Positions 8,128-20,251 of a DNA stretch of 64,000 nt are shown piece after piece. Below the pieces are notes generated by a model that saw nothing but the letters and a program-made list of their open reading frames with translations, was not told the origin of the DNA and made no database searches. Each line of letters begins with the position of its first letter. Within the stretch, counting starts at the first letter, position 1. Both the position numbers and the translations under genes were made by a program. The stretch covers positions 31,481,371 to 31,545,370 of the forward strand of contig OZ020487.1 of the NCBI GenBank assembly GCA_963971405.1. Direction: 5' to 3'. The stretch is from Psococerastis gibbosa (lineage: Eukaryota; Arthropoda; Insecta; Psocodea; Psocidae).

Positions 8128-11100
8128 AGGCAGGGCCTGCCTGCGCCACTACACACCTGCTTAAAACCTCACATCGCCTTCTTATCACGGACCCTTGCAC
8201 CAAGATACGTTATCTCATTGACACAGGGTCCGACATCTGCGTTTTTCCACGTGCCCGTCTCAACCTACCGCTCCGTCGTACTCAACTCGAGCTGACTGCC
8301 GCCAATGGCACAATCATCAATACGTACGGAACAACAGCTCAACAACTGGACCTGGGATTACGACGCAGTTTCCGTTGGAATTTCATCATTGCCGATGTCA
8401 CGCAACCCATCATCGGTGCAGACTTTCTCGCAGCCTCTAATTTGCTGGTGGATCTCCAGAACTCAAAGCTGATCGACGGGACAACGCATCGCAAGGCGAA
8501 CCTGTGTCAAAGCCCCTCCAAGCAACCTAGCGTTTCTACCTTAACAATACCGCACAGTACCCCGGCCAGTCTAAAAGTAATAATTGAGGAGTTTAGCGAC
8601 CTCACGCGGCCGAGACAACCCACAGACCAGGTCAAACACTCCACGGTCCACTACATTAGAACGACAGACGGACCTCCCGTCTCCGCTCGCCCACGCCGGT
8701 TGGCCCCGGACAAGTTTATTATCGCCAAAAAGGAGTTCAACGACATGATCCAGACCGGCGTATGTCGTCCGTCCGACAGCCCATGGGCCTCACCATTACA
8801 CCTAGTACCTAAAAGCGACCATTCATGGCGCCCATGCGGGGACTACAGACGGCTCAATGCTCGAACAATTCCTGACGCGTACCCAGTCCGCCACATCGCA
8901 GATTTCAGTGCAGAATTGCGAGGAAAAACCGTATTCAGCAAAATAGACCTGGTCAAAGCATTCACCCAGATACCAGTTTCCAATGGTGACATTCCAAAGA
9001 CAGCAATAAATACTCCGTTCGGCCTTTTCGAATTCCCATTCATGACATTCGGTCTTCGCAATGCTGCTCAAACCTTCCAACGCTTCATGGATAACATCCT
9101 ACGCGACCTCCCGTGGGCATATTCATACATCGACGACGTACTGGTTGCATCGAGTGATAAGCAGGAGCACGAATCACACCTACGTCAACTCTTCCAACGA
9201 TTCCGAGAATATGGCCTAGTCATTAATCCTAGCAAGTGTACCCTCGGCGTTGGGTCAATCAGCTTTCTTGGTTACCTCGTGTCAGCAGAAGGCACACAAG
9301 CCCTACCAGACAGGGTAAAGGCACTCACTGAATACCCTCTTCCAAAGACATTCAAAGATCTACGCCGTTTCCTTGGCATGATTAACTACTACCGCCGGTT
9401 CCTACCAAATGCAGCCAACGAACAAGCACCACTCAACACGTTGTTATCTGGAGACAAGGTAAAAGGGAACGCTACGATACCATGGACAACAAAGCTTACC
9501 GAAGCTTTCAGCTCATGCAAACACAGTCTGGCACGCATCACCATACTCGCGCATCCAGATCATACGGCTCCGATTGCACTAGTCACAGATGCATCAGACA
9601 CCAGTATCGGAGCTACAGTCCAACAACGGATCAACGATCATTGGCAGCCATTGGCATTCTTCTCGCAGAAACTTAAAGAAAACCAACGAACATGGTCCGC
9701 CTACGATCGCGAATTGCTTGCGGTACACGACGCCATTCGTCATTTCCGTTACCTGCTAGAAGCGCGCGCTTTTGTCGTGTATACCGATCACAAACCGTTG
9801 ACGCACGCTTTTCAGAATCCAAAAACAAGTTGCTCACCTCGCCAAATGCGGCAAATGGAATTCGTCTCTCAATTCACCACGGACATCCAATACATCGCTG
9901 GGCAGGACAACTTGGCCGCTGATGCATTCTCAAGAATCGAAGCAATCTCTACTCCCGTATCTCCTGAGCAACTTTCTTCTGCTCAGAAAGACGACAGAGA
10001 ACTCAAAGAGCTTCGGTCCAGTAGAAAGACGTCCCTCATCCTCGTTGATGTTCCCATTCCGGGCTCTGATTCAGTCCTTACGTGCGATTCTAGTCAAGAC
10101 ATACAACGCCCATTTGTGCCCAAACCATTACGTCGACAACTTTTCGAGCACCTACACAGCCTACATCACCCAGGAATAGCAGCGTCTGCTAACCTGGTTG
10201 CCCAACGCTACATATGGCCTTCTATCCGTAAGGATTGCCGCGCTTGGGCTCGTCTGTGTGTCAACTGTCAATTGTCCAAGATACATCGACACACCCTCAC
10301 TGCGATTGGAACCTTTACTCAGCCTGACCGACGGTTTCAGCACATACACCTCGACATTGTAGGCCCATTACCACCGTCGGAAGGCTACACGTATTTGTTA
10401 ACACTCGTTGACCGTTTCACGCGATGGCCGGAAGCCGCTCCTATGGTGAACATCACCGCCGAAAACGTCGCCAGAACCCTCATTTCCTGCTGGATCAGCC
10501 GGTTTGGGTGCCCGGAGACAATTACTACAGATCGCGGCCGACAGTTTGAGAGCCATTTGTTTGCTGACCTGGCCCGATTATGCGGATTTCACCATGCACG
10601 GACTACCAGTTACCACCCTGCATCCAACGGCATGGTAGAGCGTATGCACCGCTCACTCAAAGCCTCCATTATGTGTCATGCCAATGACAAATGGACGGAA
10701 GCCCTTCCACTAGTTTTACTGGGCATGCGCGCCACTCTTAAGAAAGATCTTCAAGCTCCAGCAGATCTGGTCTATGGTGAACCATTAAAACTACCAGGAC
10801 AGATGCTGACAACTCCTCCTTCAAATCAGAGTCCGGCGGACACTCTCATCTCACTTCGAAGGAAATTCGACTCACTACGCCCCACTCGCGTCAAGAGACA
10901 CGGGGCTCATCAAACATTCATCCCACAAGACCTTGCCAAGGCCACGCACGTTTTCGTGAGACAAGACCACGTCCGTGCTTCCCTCGAACGTCCTTATGCG
11001 GGACCATTCCCTGTGTTAAGTCGCACCGACAAAACAGTTACGATTTCAAGCCGCGGTCGTGCGGTTACTGTGTCAATGGACAGGGTCAAGCCGGCCTACA

Positions 11101-11297
11101 TTAATGCCAGTACAGACGAACCGTCCCACCAGTCTACGATCAACCCCCCGCATCAGCATCCTGCTCAAGATAAACCTCAGGAGAAGGTCTCCTCACCACT
11201 TCCTGCCACTGACGTCGTGCCGACACCACCGACTCGCACCACTCGCTCAGGTCGTCACGTCCACGTTCCACGACATTTCTCCGACTTCCAGTCTTAG
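8037..11297 (+). CDS. pol: Element B Pol: protease, RT, RNase H, integrase
   Basis: Polyprotein that would be made as a Gag-Pol fusion by -1 frameshifting; 8,037 is only where the frame opens inside gag, not a start codon. Counting from 8,037: retropepsin with DTGSD at residue 62; reverse transcriptase with [33 protein letters not shown] and catalytic YIDD at 364-367; RNase H with VTDASD (Asp 518), [14 protein letters not shown] and YTDHKPL; integrase with HH (710) and CVNC zinc finger, then Asp 773, Asp 832 and Glu 868, giving D-D-x35-E. The C-terminal region has a basic domain ([31 protein letters not shown]) followed by a Pro/Thr-rich tail. No internal stop. All catalytic residues I know for this family are present. 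The stop TAG is just before the polypurine tract. Confidence 0.95.
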   Translation: MVFLPPNLWEEGQKVPAAMQISEKRRSQPVKAGPACATTHLLKTSHRLLITDPCTKIRYLIDTGSDICVFPRARLNLPLRRTQLELTAANGTIINTYGTTAQQLDLGLRRSFRWNFIIADVTQPIIGADFLAASNLLVDLQNSKLIDGTTHRKANLCQSPSKQPSVSTLTIPHSTPASLKVIIEEFSDLTRPRQPTDQVKHSTVHYIRTTDGPPVSARPRRLAPDKFIIAKKEFNDMIQTGVCRPSDSPWASPLHLVPKSDHSWRPCGDYRRLNARTIPDAYPVRHIADFSAELRGKTVFSKIDLVKAFTQIPVSNGDIPKTAINTPFGLFEFPFMTFGLRNAAQTFQRFMDNILRDLPWAYSYIDDVLVASSDKQEHESHLRQLFQRFREYGLVINPSKCTLGVGSISFLGYLVSAEGTQALPDRVKALTEYPLPKTFKDLRRFLGMINYYRRFLPNAANEQAPLNTLLSGDKVKGNATIPWTTKLTEAFSSCKHSLARITILAHPDHTAPIALVTDASDTSIGATVQQRINDHWQPLAFFSQKLKENQRTWSAYDRELLAVHDAIRHFRYLLEARAFVVYTDHKPLTHAFQNPKTSCSPRQMRQMEFVSQFTTDIQYIAGQDNLAADAFSRIEAISTPVSPEQLSSAQKDDRELKELRSSRKTSLILVDVPIPGSDSVLTCDSSQDIQRPFVPKPLRRQLFEHLHSLHHPGIAASANLVAQRYIWPSIRKDCRAWARLCVNCQLSKIHRHTLTAIGTFTQPDRRFQHIHLDIVGPLPPSEGYTYLLTLVDRFTRWPEAAPMVNITAENVARTLISCWISRFGCPETITTDRGRQFESHLFADLARLCGFHHARTTSYHPASNGMVERMHRSLKASIMCHANDKWTEALPLVLLGMRATLKKDLQAPADLVYGEPLKLPGQMLTTPPSNQSPADTLISLRRKFDSLRPTRVKRHGAHQTFIPQDLAKATHVFVRQDHVRASLERPYAGPFPVLSRTDKTVTISSRGRAVTVSMDRVKPAYINASTDEPSHQSTINPPHQHPAQDKPQEKVSSPLPATDVVPTPPTRTTRSGRHVHVPRHFSDFQS
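8100..8142 (+). promoter_or_regulatory. Candidate gag-pol -1 frameshift region
   Basis: Within the overlap, gag codons AAA AAC are preceded by G (GAAAAAC at 8,103-8,109). This resembles, but is not, the classic A-AAA-AAC slippery site. A 6-bp hairpin (AGGCAG/CTGCCT, 8,128-8,142) follows about 18 nt later, farther than usual. The need for a -1 shift is certain from the frames; the exact site is inference. Confidence 0.4.
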
Positions 11298-11308
11298 GAG
11301 GGGGGTAA
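11296..11308 (+). promoter_or_regulatory. Element B polypurine tract
   Basis: AGGAGGGGGGTAA directly before the 3' LTR, the expected place for plus-strand priming. Confidence 0.85.
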
Positions 11309-11695
11309 TGTGGGGACCACTTAGTCCCACATGTGTAATAACCAGTCTGCTTCCAGCTTCACCTTTTTCCCGGTAGATGGCGCTGTTCACATTCAGATAA
11401 TTCAATATTCCTCAATCTTCCTTTTACGTATTTATTTCTCTTATTCAATAATATCTTTAATCTACCCTCTGTGTCTCATCAGCTCCTTTAGCTGTGGACA
11501 CAGAGTTGGTTTTTCTATATGGAAGCAGGCTGGATCAAATTCAATATTAATTGTAAGCATGTATCGTTCTCGTCTCACAGCTCATATTGTAACCACTGTG
11601 TGTTAAATTACTCTAACTTGAGTCGAAGCACTGCAATACAAACCAATTCAAGTCTACACTGCCTATTCAATTGCATCGTCCTTCGACAAGCTACA
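11309..11695 (+). repeat. Element B 3' LTR (387 bp)
   Basis: Same sequence as 6,442-6,828 with no difference I can find. Followed by the ACAT target duplication and then the flank that originally adjoined element A (AATTAAAATT). Confidence 0.95.
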
Positions 11696-11699
11696 ACAT

Positions 11700-12219
11700 A
11701 ATTAAAATTAAAAAAACACGTCTCTGCGGTTTTTTTGTTGTAGCTCGGAAATTATCAACTTTTTTAGAAATCTATTCAAAATGGAAGGCCATATCCATTT
11801 CGGCAAATTCATTGCCACAGGGTTTTTCTATTATCAATGTTTTTTTTTTGTTTACGAAGTTATTTGGAGCTGCCTTCTTTCGATGTGGCCCCACCGTGAT
11901 GTACTTCGTCTTTCACAGGCTTTATTGACTATGCTACCTGTCTTTATTTCAACTCTTGTTTCGTCGTTCCATCGTCTATCAGATGGTGTGCGCGCTCAGG
12001 GAAATATAACAAATTGTTAAAAAAAAGGAATTAAGTAGGCCAATCTAAGTTTCACCTTGAAACTGGAACCATTTAAAGAAATTCCTACTCGGAGTTTGGG
12101 CAACTCTTCAATAGCATCTACCCCTTAAGCAGGTAGGCAGCAGCTCCGGGTTCTTAATAAGTTACACGGCATCCTCAGCCGGACTTGATATTAGCACGTC
12201 CTTATCGTAGTCCTTTGTA
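11700..12219. other. Flank of the insertion nest, no gene seen
   Basis: AT-rich. Short open frames (for example 11,671-11,928) have no recognisable domain or splice context. I see nothing else. Confidence 0.4.
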
Positions 12220-12501
12220 CAGGGGCGGATCCAGACCACTTTGTGGGGGGGGGGTAGTTTTGGGTCAAAATAAAACAAACAAAATGTGGAATCTATATTA
12301 AATTAGAGCGGAATAAATTTTAACTTTCATACATAACCGTAGCCAGTTTTTTTCGGGGGGGGGGGGGGTGTTAGAAATTTAATTGGGGAATTACATAGTG
12401 GCTTTTATTTTTCCTCTCAAAATTAGATTCTATCTAATATCAAGTCATTTCATTTCGGGGGGGGGGGAGGGGGGTTGAACCCTCCCTTGGCTATGGCCTT
12501 G
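12220..12501. mobile_element. Probable hAT-type MITE with poly-G tracts
   Basis: Begins CAGGGGCGGATCCAG, a common end of hAT-like non-autonomous elements in invertebrates, and finishes near CCTTGGCTATGGCCTTG, which resembles the usual opposite end. It contains runs of 9-13 G, as do related elements. No target duplication could be read. Confidence 0.5.
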
Positions 12502-13749
12502 TTTTCAATTGATTTACTAAACAATTTGGGGGGGGGGGCAGCTACACTGTAGCCGTTTGTGTCTGCTTAGTAATTCAGGCCTTAACAAATTTAAAGGCAA
12601 TTAATTTTTAAAGTAGCCTAAAATACTATTATTATTAGTGGTGCTATAAATCATATTTGGGGCACATCACTCAAGCGCATGACAATCCAGCCCGCTAAAC
12701 AAATTCAGATAAGATGTGCATAGGAAGAAGTTTATCGCTATAATTTATAGGGACTTTAATATTATCATCATTTAATATATTCAATGATACTATATATGAA
12801 TTTTAAATTTGCCGCCCTTTTTAGAAGACGGTATACAAGGCAGTGATCAGACGCGTACAAAAGTTGGTCCTCCAATACAAGTGGATATTACTACCTACCT
12901 ATCCCGCTGAAATTCATAATCTATTGTTTTTACAAATTAGTCGTTGAAATAATGCCGTAGTAAACCAATAATATGATTAGTTGGGGTATTTACTATTATA
13001 ATATGCCAATGTTTGAAGTTTCGATAAAATGCTAAAAATTATACAATCGAATAGAAATTAGAAATGAAAAGATTATGGAGAATTTGCTAATTTCTTGTCT
13101 TTTTAATTAAAATTTAGTATTTTAAGCAACGTGTACGGTACCTCTAACATTTATTAGGGGAAGTTCAAAGCATTATTATTGTGAAAATGAAATGCTTGTT
13201 ATTTTGAAAAATGGCGCCAACGCTTATTGACTACCTTTTGACGTTTCATTTAAATTTTAAATCACTGATAGTGAAATTAATAATTAAAATATAATTACAA
13301 ATTAATTCTGTGATTTTAACTAAATATTAGATGTTCTTCCAAAATTTTGAACAAAAAGAGGAATTTTCGATTTCATTGTCAGTAAGTGCATCGGCACCGT
13401 AGCGCTGGTGTCAATAAAAATCACGTGACCGTCTCCGGATGGTCATATAGCTGACCTAGCCTAGGCAATTTCGCCAACAGAATGATTTGATAAATTACTT
13501 GTAAAATTACCCACTGTGATTGTGTTGTCCACTCACTAATGATTAACTTATAACTAATGATTAACTTATGGAAAATTCTCGCTCTGTCTGTTGAACGGTT
13601 GGCTTATGCTTAGCATTCTTTCCCGCCATAAATCATTTACAGCAACTTGATCGACACCCATATTTTCCCTAATAATCAAATCAAATCAAATACATATTTA
13701 TTCCGATTTTTCAACAAGATCTACCTATAAACATAAAATGATAAATTGT
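12502..13749. other. AT-rich non-coding stretch
   Basis: No ORF with recognisable content. A 21-bp tandem duplication (TAACTAATGATTAACTTAT type) lies near 13,548-13,569. Confidence 0.4.
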
Positions 13750-13927
13750 GTTGCTTCTAACGCCTGCTTGCAGCATTTCTGCTTTGAGCAACCCTGTCAG
13801 CCTGGCGGGGGAGTGAGTCTGTTTGTTAACTTGAGGCACCCTACGGGCAGACTCTTTTATCTCGGGGGAAAGAGGAGTTGACTGACAGGGTGGACCTCCT
13901 GATTATAGTGGATTCCGAACCACTTAA
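13750..13927 (+). repeat. Interspersed repeat family D, copy 1
   Basis: From GTTGCTTCTAACGCCTG to GGTTCGGAATCC read on the complement; contains GCAACCCTGTCAGCCTGGCG and GAGTTGACTGACAGGGTGGA. The same sequence is present in reverse at 52,283-52,460, and its first about 45 bp again near 16,425-16,470. The paired CTGTCAGCCTGG/TGACAGGGTGG sequences suggest a folded RNA or TIR structure. Family not identified. Confidence 0.75.
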
Positions 13928-16424
13928 AATGATAAATTGTATAAAATTACAATTAAATTTAAACAAGCTAAATTAAATTAAGCTATACGCCTGTTACATT
14001 TAAGGCTTTACGAGGAATTAACCAGCCCAACTGTGTTTCCACGTGCAGTGTTTCAATTAGGCTACCTATGTTATTTATTAATATATTCATACATATAAAT
14101 TACTTTTCTATAATTCAAAATGATCAACTAGGCTAACTGCTATTTCGCCGTAGAATGAATGGAATAAAATAAATGAGTGATTCAGTAATGTGTTTTTGTG
14201 TTCCCTCCATAAGTCTGTGGGGCTCACGTGGTCCCACCAGTTAGGTACCTAATCATAAATCAAGCGCTATTTTTTTTTTTTAAACCTGAATACTCAATTA
14301 CAGGAGGGCATTTTTCCCTTTGGTCTTTTTAAATTTCTTATCGCAAGTTGTCTATTGGGTCTACAGTGCTGCCTTCACCAGGACTAGGCCTATTTTAAAG
14401 CTCCAAATTAAATATTAAATGTATAAATATGTAACTATTGATATTAATAAGATAATGTACGGCAGCTTCACTTTTCTGATTGATTGGTGAGCACTTTTTA
14501 AACTTTCATCGTCATTTGCAGTACGAAAGATATTGTCATCGGCTCTGGATTAGCCAACAGATGAAATATTTTGAATACAACGTTTTTTATACGATTAGAA
14601 TCTGCTGAAATTCTGAATCCTACCTATTTTATTCTTGAAATAATGTTTTGAAGTACAAGTTTAAAAACTGTAAAAACTTCTTCCCCTTAATTTATGGAGA
14701 GGGAGAGCATATAATATATATTTTTATTGTATTCTATTCTTCTATGACGAAATAGCATATGTCTAATTATATGATTATTTGAATTGTGACAAAAAAGCAA
14801 TTTTATAAATTAATATCTGTGAGCCCATAATTAATAACTATTATCCTATACTTTGGGAATAGACTAATGATTAAGTTGCTAAAAATATTTATAGCGGGAA
14901 AGAATGCTCTACCCAAGCCAACCAATCAACCAACAGAGGCTTTTTCGCAAGTTAATCATAAACACTATAATTGGGAGTTGACAACCCAATCACAAGAGGT
15001 AATTTTAAATGCAAGTTGTCCGTGGTTTCGAGATGCTCAATGCACGAGCTCAAATTTTGATTTTGTAATGTTGTCGACAATGGCAAAAAAACATTCTTGT
15101 TCTTATTCTAATCTATGGCTCCGTCGACCGTCAGTCGATTTGATTTTAAAGAAGGCAGCAATCGCGTTCGGTGAATTATATTAAAATTATATTTATATGT
15201 TTATAACCAGTTATTGAAACATTTTCATCAGCATTTTATAGCCTAAACGGATAATTAACGGTTTTATAGGGTCACTGGGTATAATCGTTTTACTTTTCTG
15301 TTAAATTTCACTACCTATATTATTATTATCTCCGCCCAAAATTGTTATCCCACTGCTGATAGGCTTGTGTTAGTTCATTTACAACATTTGTTATTACAGT
15401 ACCCGTATCTTTTAACTACATCGACTGGTAAGTAGATAATATCATATATTATGAGTATTTCATATCATAGTTGACTGTTGGCGTAAATGATTTAATGAGC
15501 AATATAGGCCTAGGAATAAGAAGCTACCATAAAATCAATATTTTGGCCAAACTTGGTGTTTGCTTACTAAGAATATGTAGGCTTGCCTCCTGGTTTAAAC
15601 ATGTGCCGAAATATTAGCTTGGGTACATATATTGTTCAATAGCCTTTAATGCATTTTGAAGATTTATTGAAGCGTTATTTGACGAAGTACCTAGTAGAAT
15701 CTGAAATAGAACGGATCTGAAAGGAAACATCCAAACGTTTCGTCAATATTGACCGCTGATGTTGACAAAAGTTCGAAAGTACGCTTTCAGACCTGCCACA
15801 GCCTATCATCACGGATTCTACTGCTTCATCAAGTTACTCCTCGGAACTAGGAAGTCCTCGTTGGTATGTTTGCTGTTACTGTCTACTGTGACACAGCAAT
15901 ATAATGTCAACTAATTTTGTATTGTATTGTCTAATAATACTGGCTATAATGAAACGTAAATTTTTATTCAATTTAAACCTACAACACGGCTTATAATTGA
16001 ACTTAACAAACTTAAATAAAAACCTCTTCCAACCCCTCTGTATGAAATATTCTGAAAGAATGCACCTAGCAGCACTCCCTGGCTTAGCATCTAAGGCCCG
16101 GCACTCACGGAATATTCTCGCTATCGCGATTCGCCGACGTTTTTTTCCATTGTAAGTGATTGTTTGCTTGTTAAATGGTTGATGCAAACCCACAAAGTCT
16201 ACTTCAGAGGATTTCTATTATCTGGCGTGACGAGGGGAAATCCGTGCGGGCGGCTTCACGCCAGCTTCCGAAAACGTCACAAAATCTTCTTCTGTCCCCT
16301 TATGCCTGCCTTAAATTCAACCCTTCTATATCAAACATGATCTGTGCTAAAAAATAATAATACAAACATGTTGGTGTGTGATACCATCACTCAGTGGTCT
16401 CCTCTTGTGGCGACGGCCGGCTAA
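13928..16424. other. AT-rich stretch without a supported gene
   Basis: One open frame of 105 codons (14,867-15,184) has no motif, no splice context and no codon bias I can see. A minus-strand frame at 15,876-16,193 is equally featureless. I call no gene. Confidence 0.4.
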
Positions 16425-16930
16425 CAAGGTTGCTTATAGCAGAAATGCAGAAAGCAGGCGTTAGAAACAACATCTTCTTGTGGCAAAATTGTTTTTTGTA
16501 AATGCTTAAAATCCGTGCCCGTGGGAACACGGGGATTTTCTAGAGCTTACAATTTATTATATATCATATCATCAATCTATTTGCTGTATCAACTGGCGGA
16601 AATCTTGAATACGTTCCTGTCTTAACCCAGATAAGTGTCTTAGTGTCTTTCTGTTGAGTAGATTTGCAAATTACGGGGCCGTTTGCGTGAAATCGTTACC
16701 GGCAGTTAGGAGCCATTATGGAAAACGCTTCACTGAAGATACATGCAGGGACCTATAGTTTGTGGGAGTACATTATGCACGTGCCTCCAAGTACGTGGAC
16801 CGTTCACAAGTCTTTCACCTCTGCAACTCAAATTGGCCCTATAAATGCGTATTCATATCCCTAAACATGGGTGCTCATTTCCCAGCGTCCATGTTCAAAT
16901 CTCCTAACTGAAGACATACTGTATGTCAAG

Positions 16931-17146
16931 ACAGAGTAGTGGTGCAGACTCCGACTTTCACCCGAAAGGTTGTTGGTTCGAGCCTCACACTTGCTACATT
17001 TTCTGTCAATGCTTCGGAGGGCATGTAAAGCAGGCGGTCCCGGGTCTTCGTAGTTGAGTGTATGAGAGGGCTTTACAGCCCTAACTCCGCTAGGTTGGTT
17101 TAGTAGTAGAACAAAAAGTCAATATTTATTTATTTATTTATTTATG
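16931..17146 (+). mobile_element. tRNA-derived SINE, family S1, copy 1
   Basis: tRNA-like head with a Pol III B box (GGTTCGAGCCTC) after CTTTCACCCGAAAGGTTG, resembling a Glu-type tRNA. It is followed by a conserved unique body (CGGAGGGCATGTAAAGCAGG, then GCTAGGTTGG) and a (TTTA)n tail. Related copies lie at 22,486, 35,648 (reverse) and 60,799 (truncated). Confidence 0.8.
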
Positions 17147-17170
17147 TAGAATTAAAATTTAATTTATACT

Positions 17171-17200
17171 GAGGGTATTCACAATGTTATCGAGCTATCC
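17171..17200 (+). repeat. Fragment of a TA-flanked TIR element
   Basis: GAGGGTATTCACAATGTTAT and CGAGCTAT resemble the terminal repeat of the 55,890-56,391 element with several changes. Only one end is present. Confidence 0.45.
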
Positions 17201-17224
17201 CTTAGTTCATTTATTTCTTACCTA

Positions 17225-17290
17225 TTTATCCGTTAGTATAAGGAGAGATTTGTGATGGTCAAAATTTTCGATTTTTCGGGGGTCTCACCC
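17225..17290 (+). repeat. Fragment of repeat family C
   Basis: CTATTTATCCGTTAGTATAA, then GATTTGTGATGGTC and TTTTCGATTTTTCGG match the start of the family seen at 20,252, 23,683 and 39,392. Confidence 0.6.
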
Positions 17291-18477
17291 AATTTTTTTT
17301 TTTGTTGAAAAAATAGGGCCCAAGTATTGGGGTTTTAAGCATTTTGAGTAATCAATTTTTTGTACTTAGTACTTAGTCAATGTGTTGATTTTTTTCATGA
17401 TGTTTTTCATGTAAAATAAGCCTACTAAGAATTAAATTCCCTTTCGTTATTGCGGATACTATGCCTTTAGCCTCCATAACGGCTTTTTCTCCAGAAATCC
17501 TGGGAAGGGGTGCACCCACTCTTCAACCACTCTACTACTTCTATGTGTTTAGAACAATTTATTTTCCTGATGAATAAATTAATAATAATTTGTCCAGAAA
17601 TTTGTACGTGTTACACTGTTACTCCCACACAAAGGCCCTGCACAAGTTTTTTACCTATACATATTTGCATATCGTATACAGGTGTTATGACTCAACTAAA
17701 ATGGCTAATATTCGTTATTCCACTGAATTATGACGTCACAGCCGTCACGTGACTGAAGTTTTTCACTGTTTTCGAGTTATTTTAAAATAAACCCATAAAT
17801 AAAAATTAGTACACAATAAATTAACTTATCTATTAGAATATGATTTTAAAAATTGTCAGACAGCCTATTAATTAATAAATATACATTAAAAATAAATAAA
17901 TAAGCATTTCTTTGCAAACAGACAAAGTCCAATAATATGCAATATCAATCAAATAATAATACATTCCAATTTACAACCAATTTTATGTTGGATCTACTGT
18001 GCGTCTTATATTTTACCACCAGTTGTACTGTAGTTCTCTATGCAAGCATTATTCCAATTTTCAGCATAACCTATTTAATCTTTGGAGTGGGTCAGGTCTA
18101 TGGCTGCTTATGGATAGTGTCTGCTCAGCGTAATAGCAGTGAATTCTCGGTTTCAAATTCCGGTTAAGACGTACATTGTTCTAAGTAGCTGAGCGGAAGG
18201 GAACTGGTCTGGCTAATGGGACAACTCATATCTGCATTTTCTGCTACGGAAGCCGTCCCGCAATCATTCGGCATCCGGTGCTAGGCTGCTAAATCTATCG
18301 GCTTAGCCTTTTGCAGTCTACATTCATTCTTAGATGTAGTTTTTTATATAAGCACCAGCAACGCTAATTTTCCCAAATTTCGTCGTAGATTCACACGAGC
18401 TCAGCAAACTAAGCTCCGTTCATAATTGGGTGAACTGAAGAATACTGTACTATTCCTGTTCCATTTGCAGACCTTTC
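17291..18477. other. Non-coding stretch, no gene seen
   Basis: Short open frames only (80 codons or fewer). Nothing recognised. Confidence 0.4.
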
Positions 18478-18619
18478 GGCGGGGTTTCCACATGCGTCAA
18501 CGGTCAATGAGAAATGTGGTTTTGACGTTGTAGTAGACATTTTTAGTAGGTCTTTAGTGTCTGCTAAAACGTCAATTTCATATTTCTTATTGACCATTGA
18601 CGTATGTGGAAACCCCGCC
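18478..18619. mobile_element. 142-bp MITE (GGCGGGGTTTCCAC ends)
   Basis: Near-perfect palindrome: GGCGGGGTTTCCACATGCG at the left, complement GTGGAAACCCCGCC at the right, arms continuing through TCAA(C/T)GGTCAATGAGAAAT. The central ACATTTTTAGTAGGTCTTTA and GTGTCTGCTAAAACGTCA are shared with the MITE at 5,364. Right flank TAA; left flank TTC, so the duplication is not clean. Confidence 0.8.
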
Positions 18620-19589
18620 TAACGTCATCTTTAAATGGTGGTCTGAGGCCACTGAGGGCCTTAACACTGTAGCCACCCTTCCGTTGGTAGGTAGCATACT
18701 ACTATATACATATATCCAACGCCCACTTTTGACTTGCCTACCATAGATTTATTAGTGTTTTCTTTCAGAGACAAGATACTTGTCCAGGTGACTAGCGTGT
18801 GCACGTCATCTGAGGCTTTTTAGGCTTTAAAAATGTCCCAATACATTTTGATATTTAATATAGTAATGCCATCGCTATAGCCGATTGACCGCAATTATGG
18901 AGCGCCTTTGCTATCCGTTTTTGTGCAAGCTTCACAACTAAACGATGTTAGTTGCCGGCCACTGGATCGTATTATGTATCACAATGCAGAAGATTCAATA
19001 ATTTCATCTAAGGGGTGTCACCTGATTGCTTTCTAATTTTTTACGTACTACCCGACCGCGATAGGATGAACACTTAAAAAAAATGGAATAAACTCAGTGT
19101 TCCATTTATGCAAGTTTTTGAATCAACAAAGTGTTCCAAATTGTTGAGCAAGTCTCAAATCGTAGATAAGGTGTAACTGTGCTAGTGGGTTTCCCTCTGT
19201 TGTTGCCGAAAGCGCGCAGGGTTTTATACTAACACAAGTGGGTTTCTTAGACAAAGTTAATTTCTTAACGATTATTTGGGTTTTACTAATTCGGGTTGTT
19301 ATAACAAGTTTTTCTAAAGTTGTTTATATGAAGTTTGAGTTTTGAATAACACATTACTTTTTGAAGAAATTATGGAAAATTACTGCACTAATACATTGCT
19401 TTACCCGGCCATTATTACTTACTTTTACGTCGCCTTTGTCCTCAAGGTCGTGTTCTTCGGTCTTGCCCGATGGTGCCATGTTATATTATTACTGTAATGT
19501 ATTATATTGGTCTGACCATTCTAGACTATGCAATGCTCCCAACGATCTATTCCTTGCTTTGTGATAGGGAAAGTTGAGGCAACCGATTT
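18620..19589. other. Non-coding stretch, no gene seen
   Basis: No ORF with domain content; nothing repetitive recognised within this window. Confidence 0.4.
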
Positions 19590-19772
19590 TTTTTATTTTT
19601 TTATTTTAATAAAAGTTTAATCGCATGCAAACAAGTCAATGAATGTATCCGATTGACCTCACTAAGTTACCTAATAGGTACTTGTGTCGAGTTACGACAC
19701 GTCTCCGATCACATGGCGTGTAGAGACTCGCACAAGTACAAGCACGCTAGCCCCTGGCCATCGAAGTCGATA
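19590..19772 (-). mobile_element. SINE-like repeat family S2, copy 1
   Basis: Body GAATGTATCCGATTGACCTC, ACGACACGTCTCCGAT, GACTCGCACAAGTACAAGC and TGGCCATCGAAGTCGATA, with a T-rich left edge that would be a poly(A) tail on the minus strand. Copies at 27,322, 31,980 and 36,330. I find no clear Pol III boxes, so 'SINE-like' is descriptive. Confidence 0.65.
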
Positions 19773-20251
19773 AATATAACCCTAGGACAATTATTTACTG
19801 TGGAACTACCGATATATCTTTCTCGGTACCTATACTAATTGATAATAATTAGGAAAGCGGGTTCACTCGTACTACTTCTTTAGCTTTATGATCGATATTT
19901 ACGTGAAATTTGGTTTTGTGCACCTATAAGGTTTTTCCACATTGGTTGGCTTTTAATCGGTGTGGTAGGAATAATTAGGGTCTTTTGTTGGGTTCATTTG
20001 AGTATAATTATTATCTTCCCCATTACTCTATCTAGTGTGCCATTAAGAATGTCGATAAATTAACTTTCAGCCGTGAACCTGGGTGTCAGTTCGACCCTGA
20101 GCTTGAAATGCAATACCTTGCCAGACTTGGTTTGGGTGCAGTGCCCTATGCGTACCCGTGCTGACCAGTAATTATTGTGCTTTTAACCAGCGGACAAAGA
20201 ACCAGCAATATCTAATATTTTGAATTCTATTATAATGTAGGGGTATTATTG

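Larger units (their letters stand above)
6438..11699 (+). mobile_element. Element B: intact CsRn1-like Ty3/Gypsy retrotransposon
   Basis: Complete LTR retrotransposon: 4-bp target duplication ACAT (6,438-6,441 and 11,696-11,699), LTRs 6,442-6,828 and 11,309-11,695 (387 bp each, TG...CA), primer-binding site, leader minisatellite, gag, pol in the -1 frame, polypurine tract. The LTRs read identical by eye. Gag has the unusual Cys-His-Cys-Cys finger and pol has protease, RT, RNase H and integrase. This finger and the Trp-tRNA-type primer site are the recognised marks of the CsRn1 clade. No stop or frameshift breaks either frame. It was inserted at the very end of element A and is one of the youngest insertions in the window. 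Confidence 0.95.

Noticed and set aside
14867..15184. 105-codon + strand frame
   Set aside because: No recognisable content and no splice sites to extend it.
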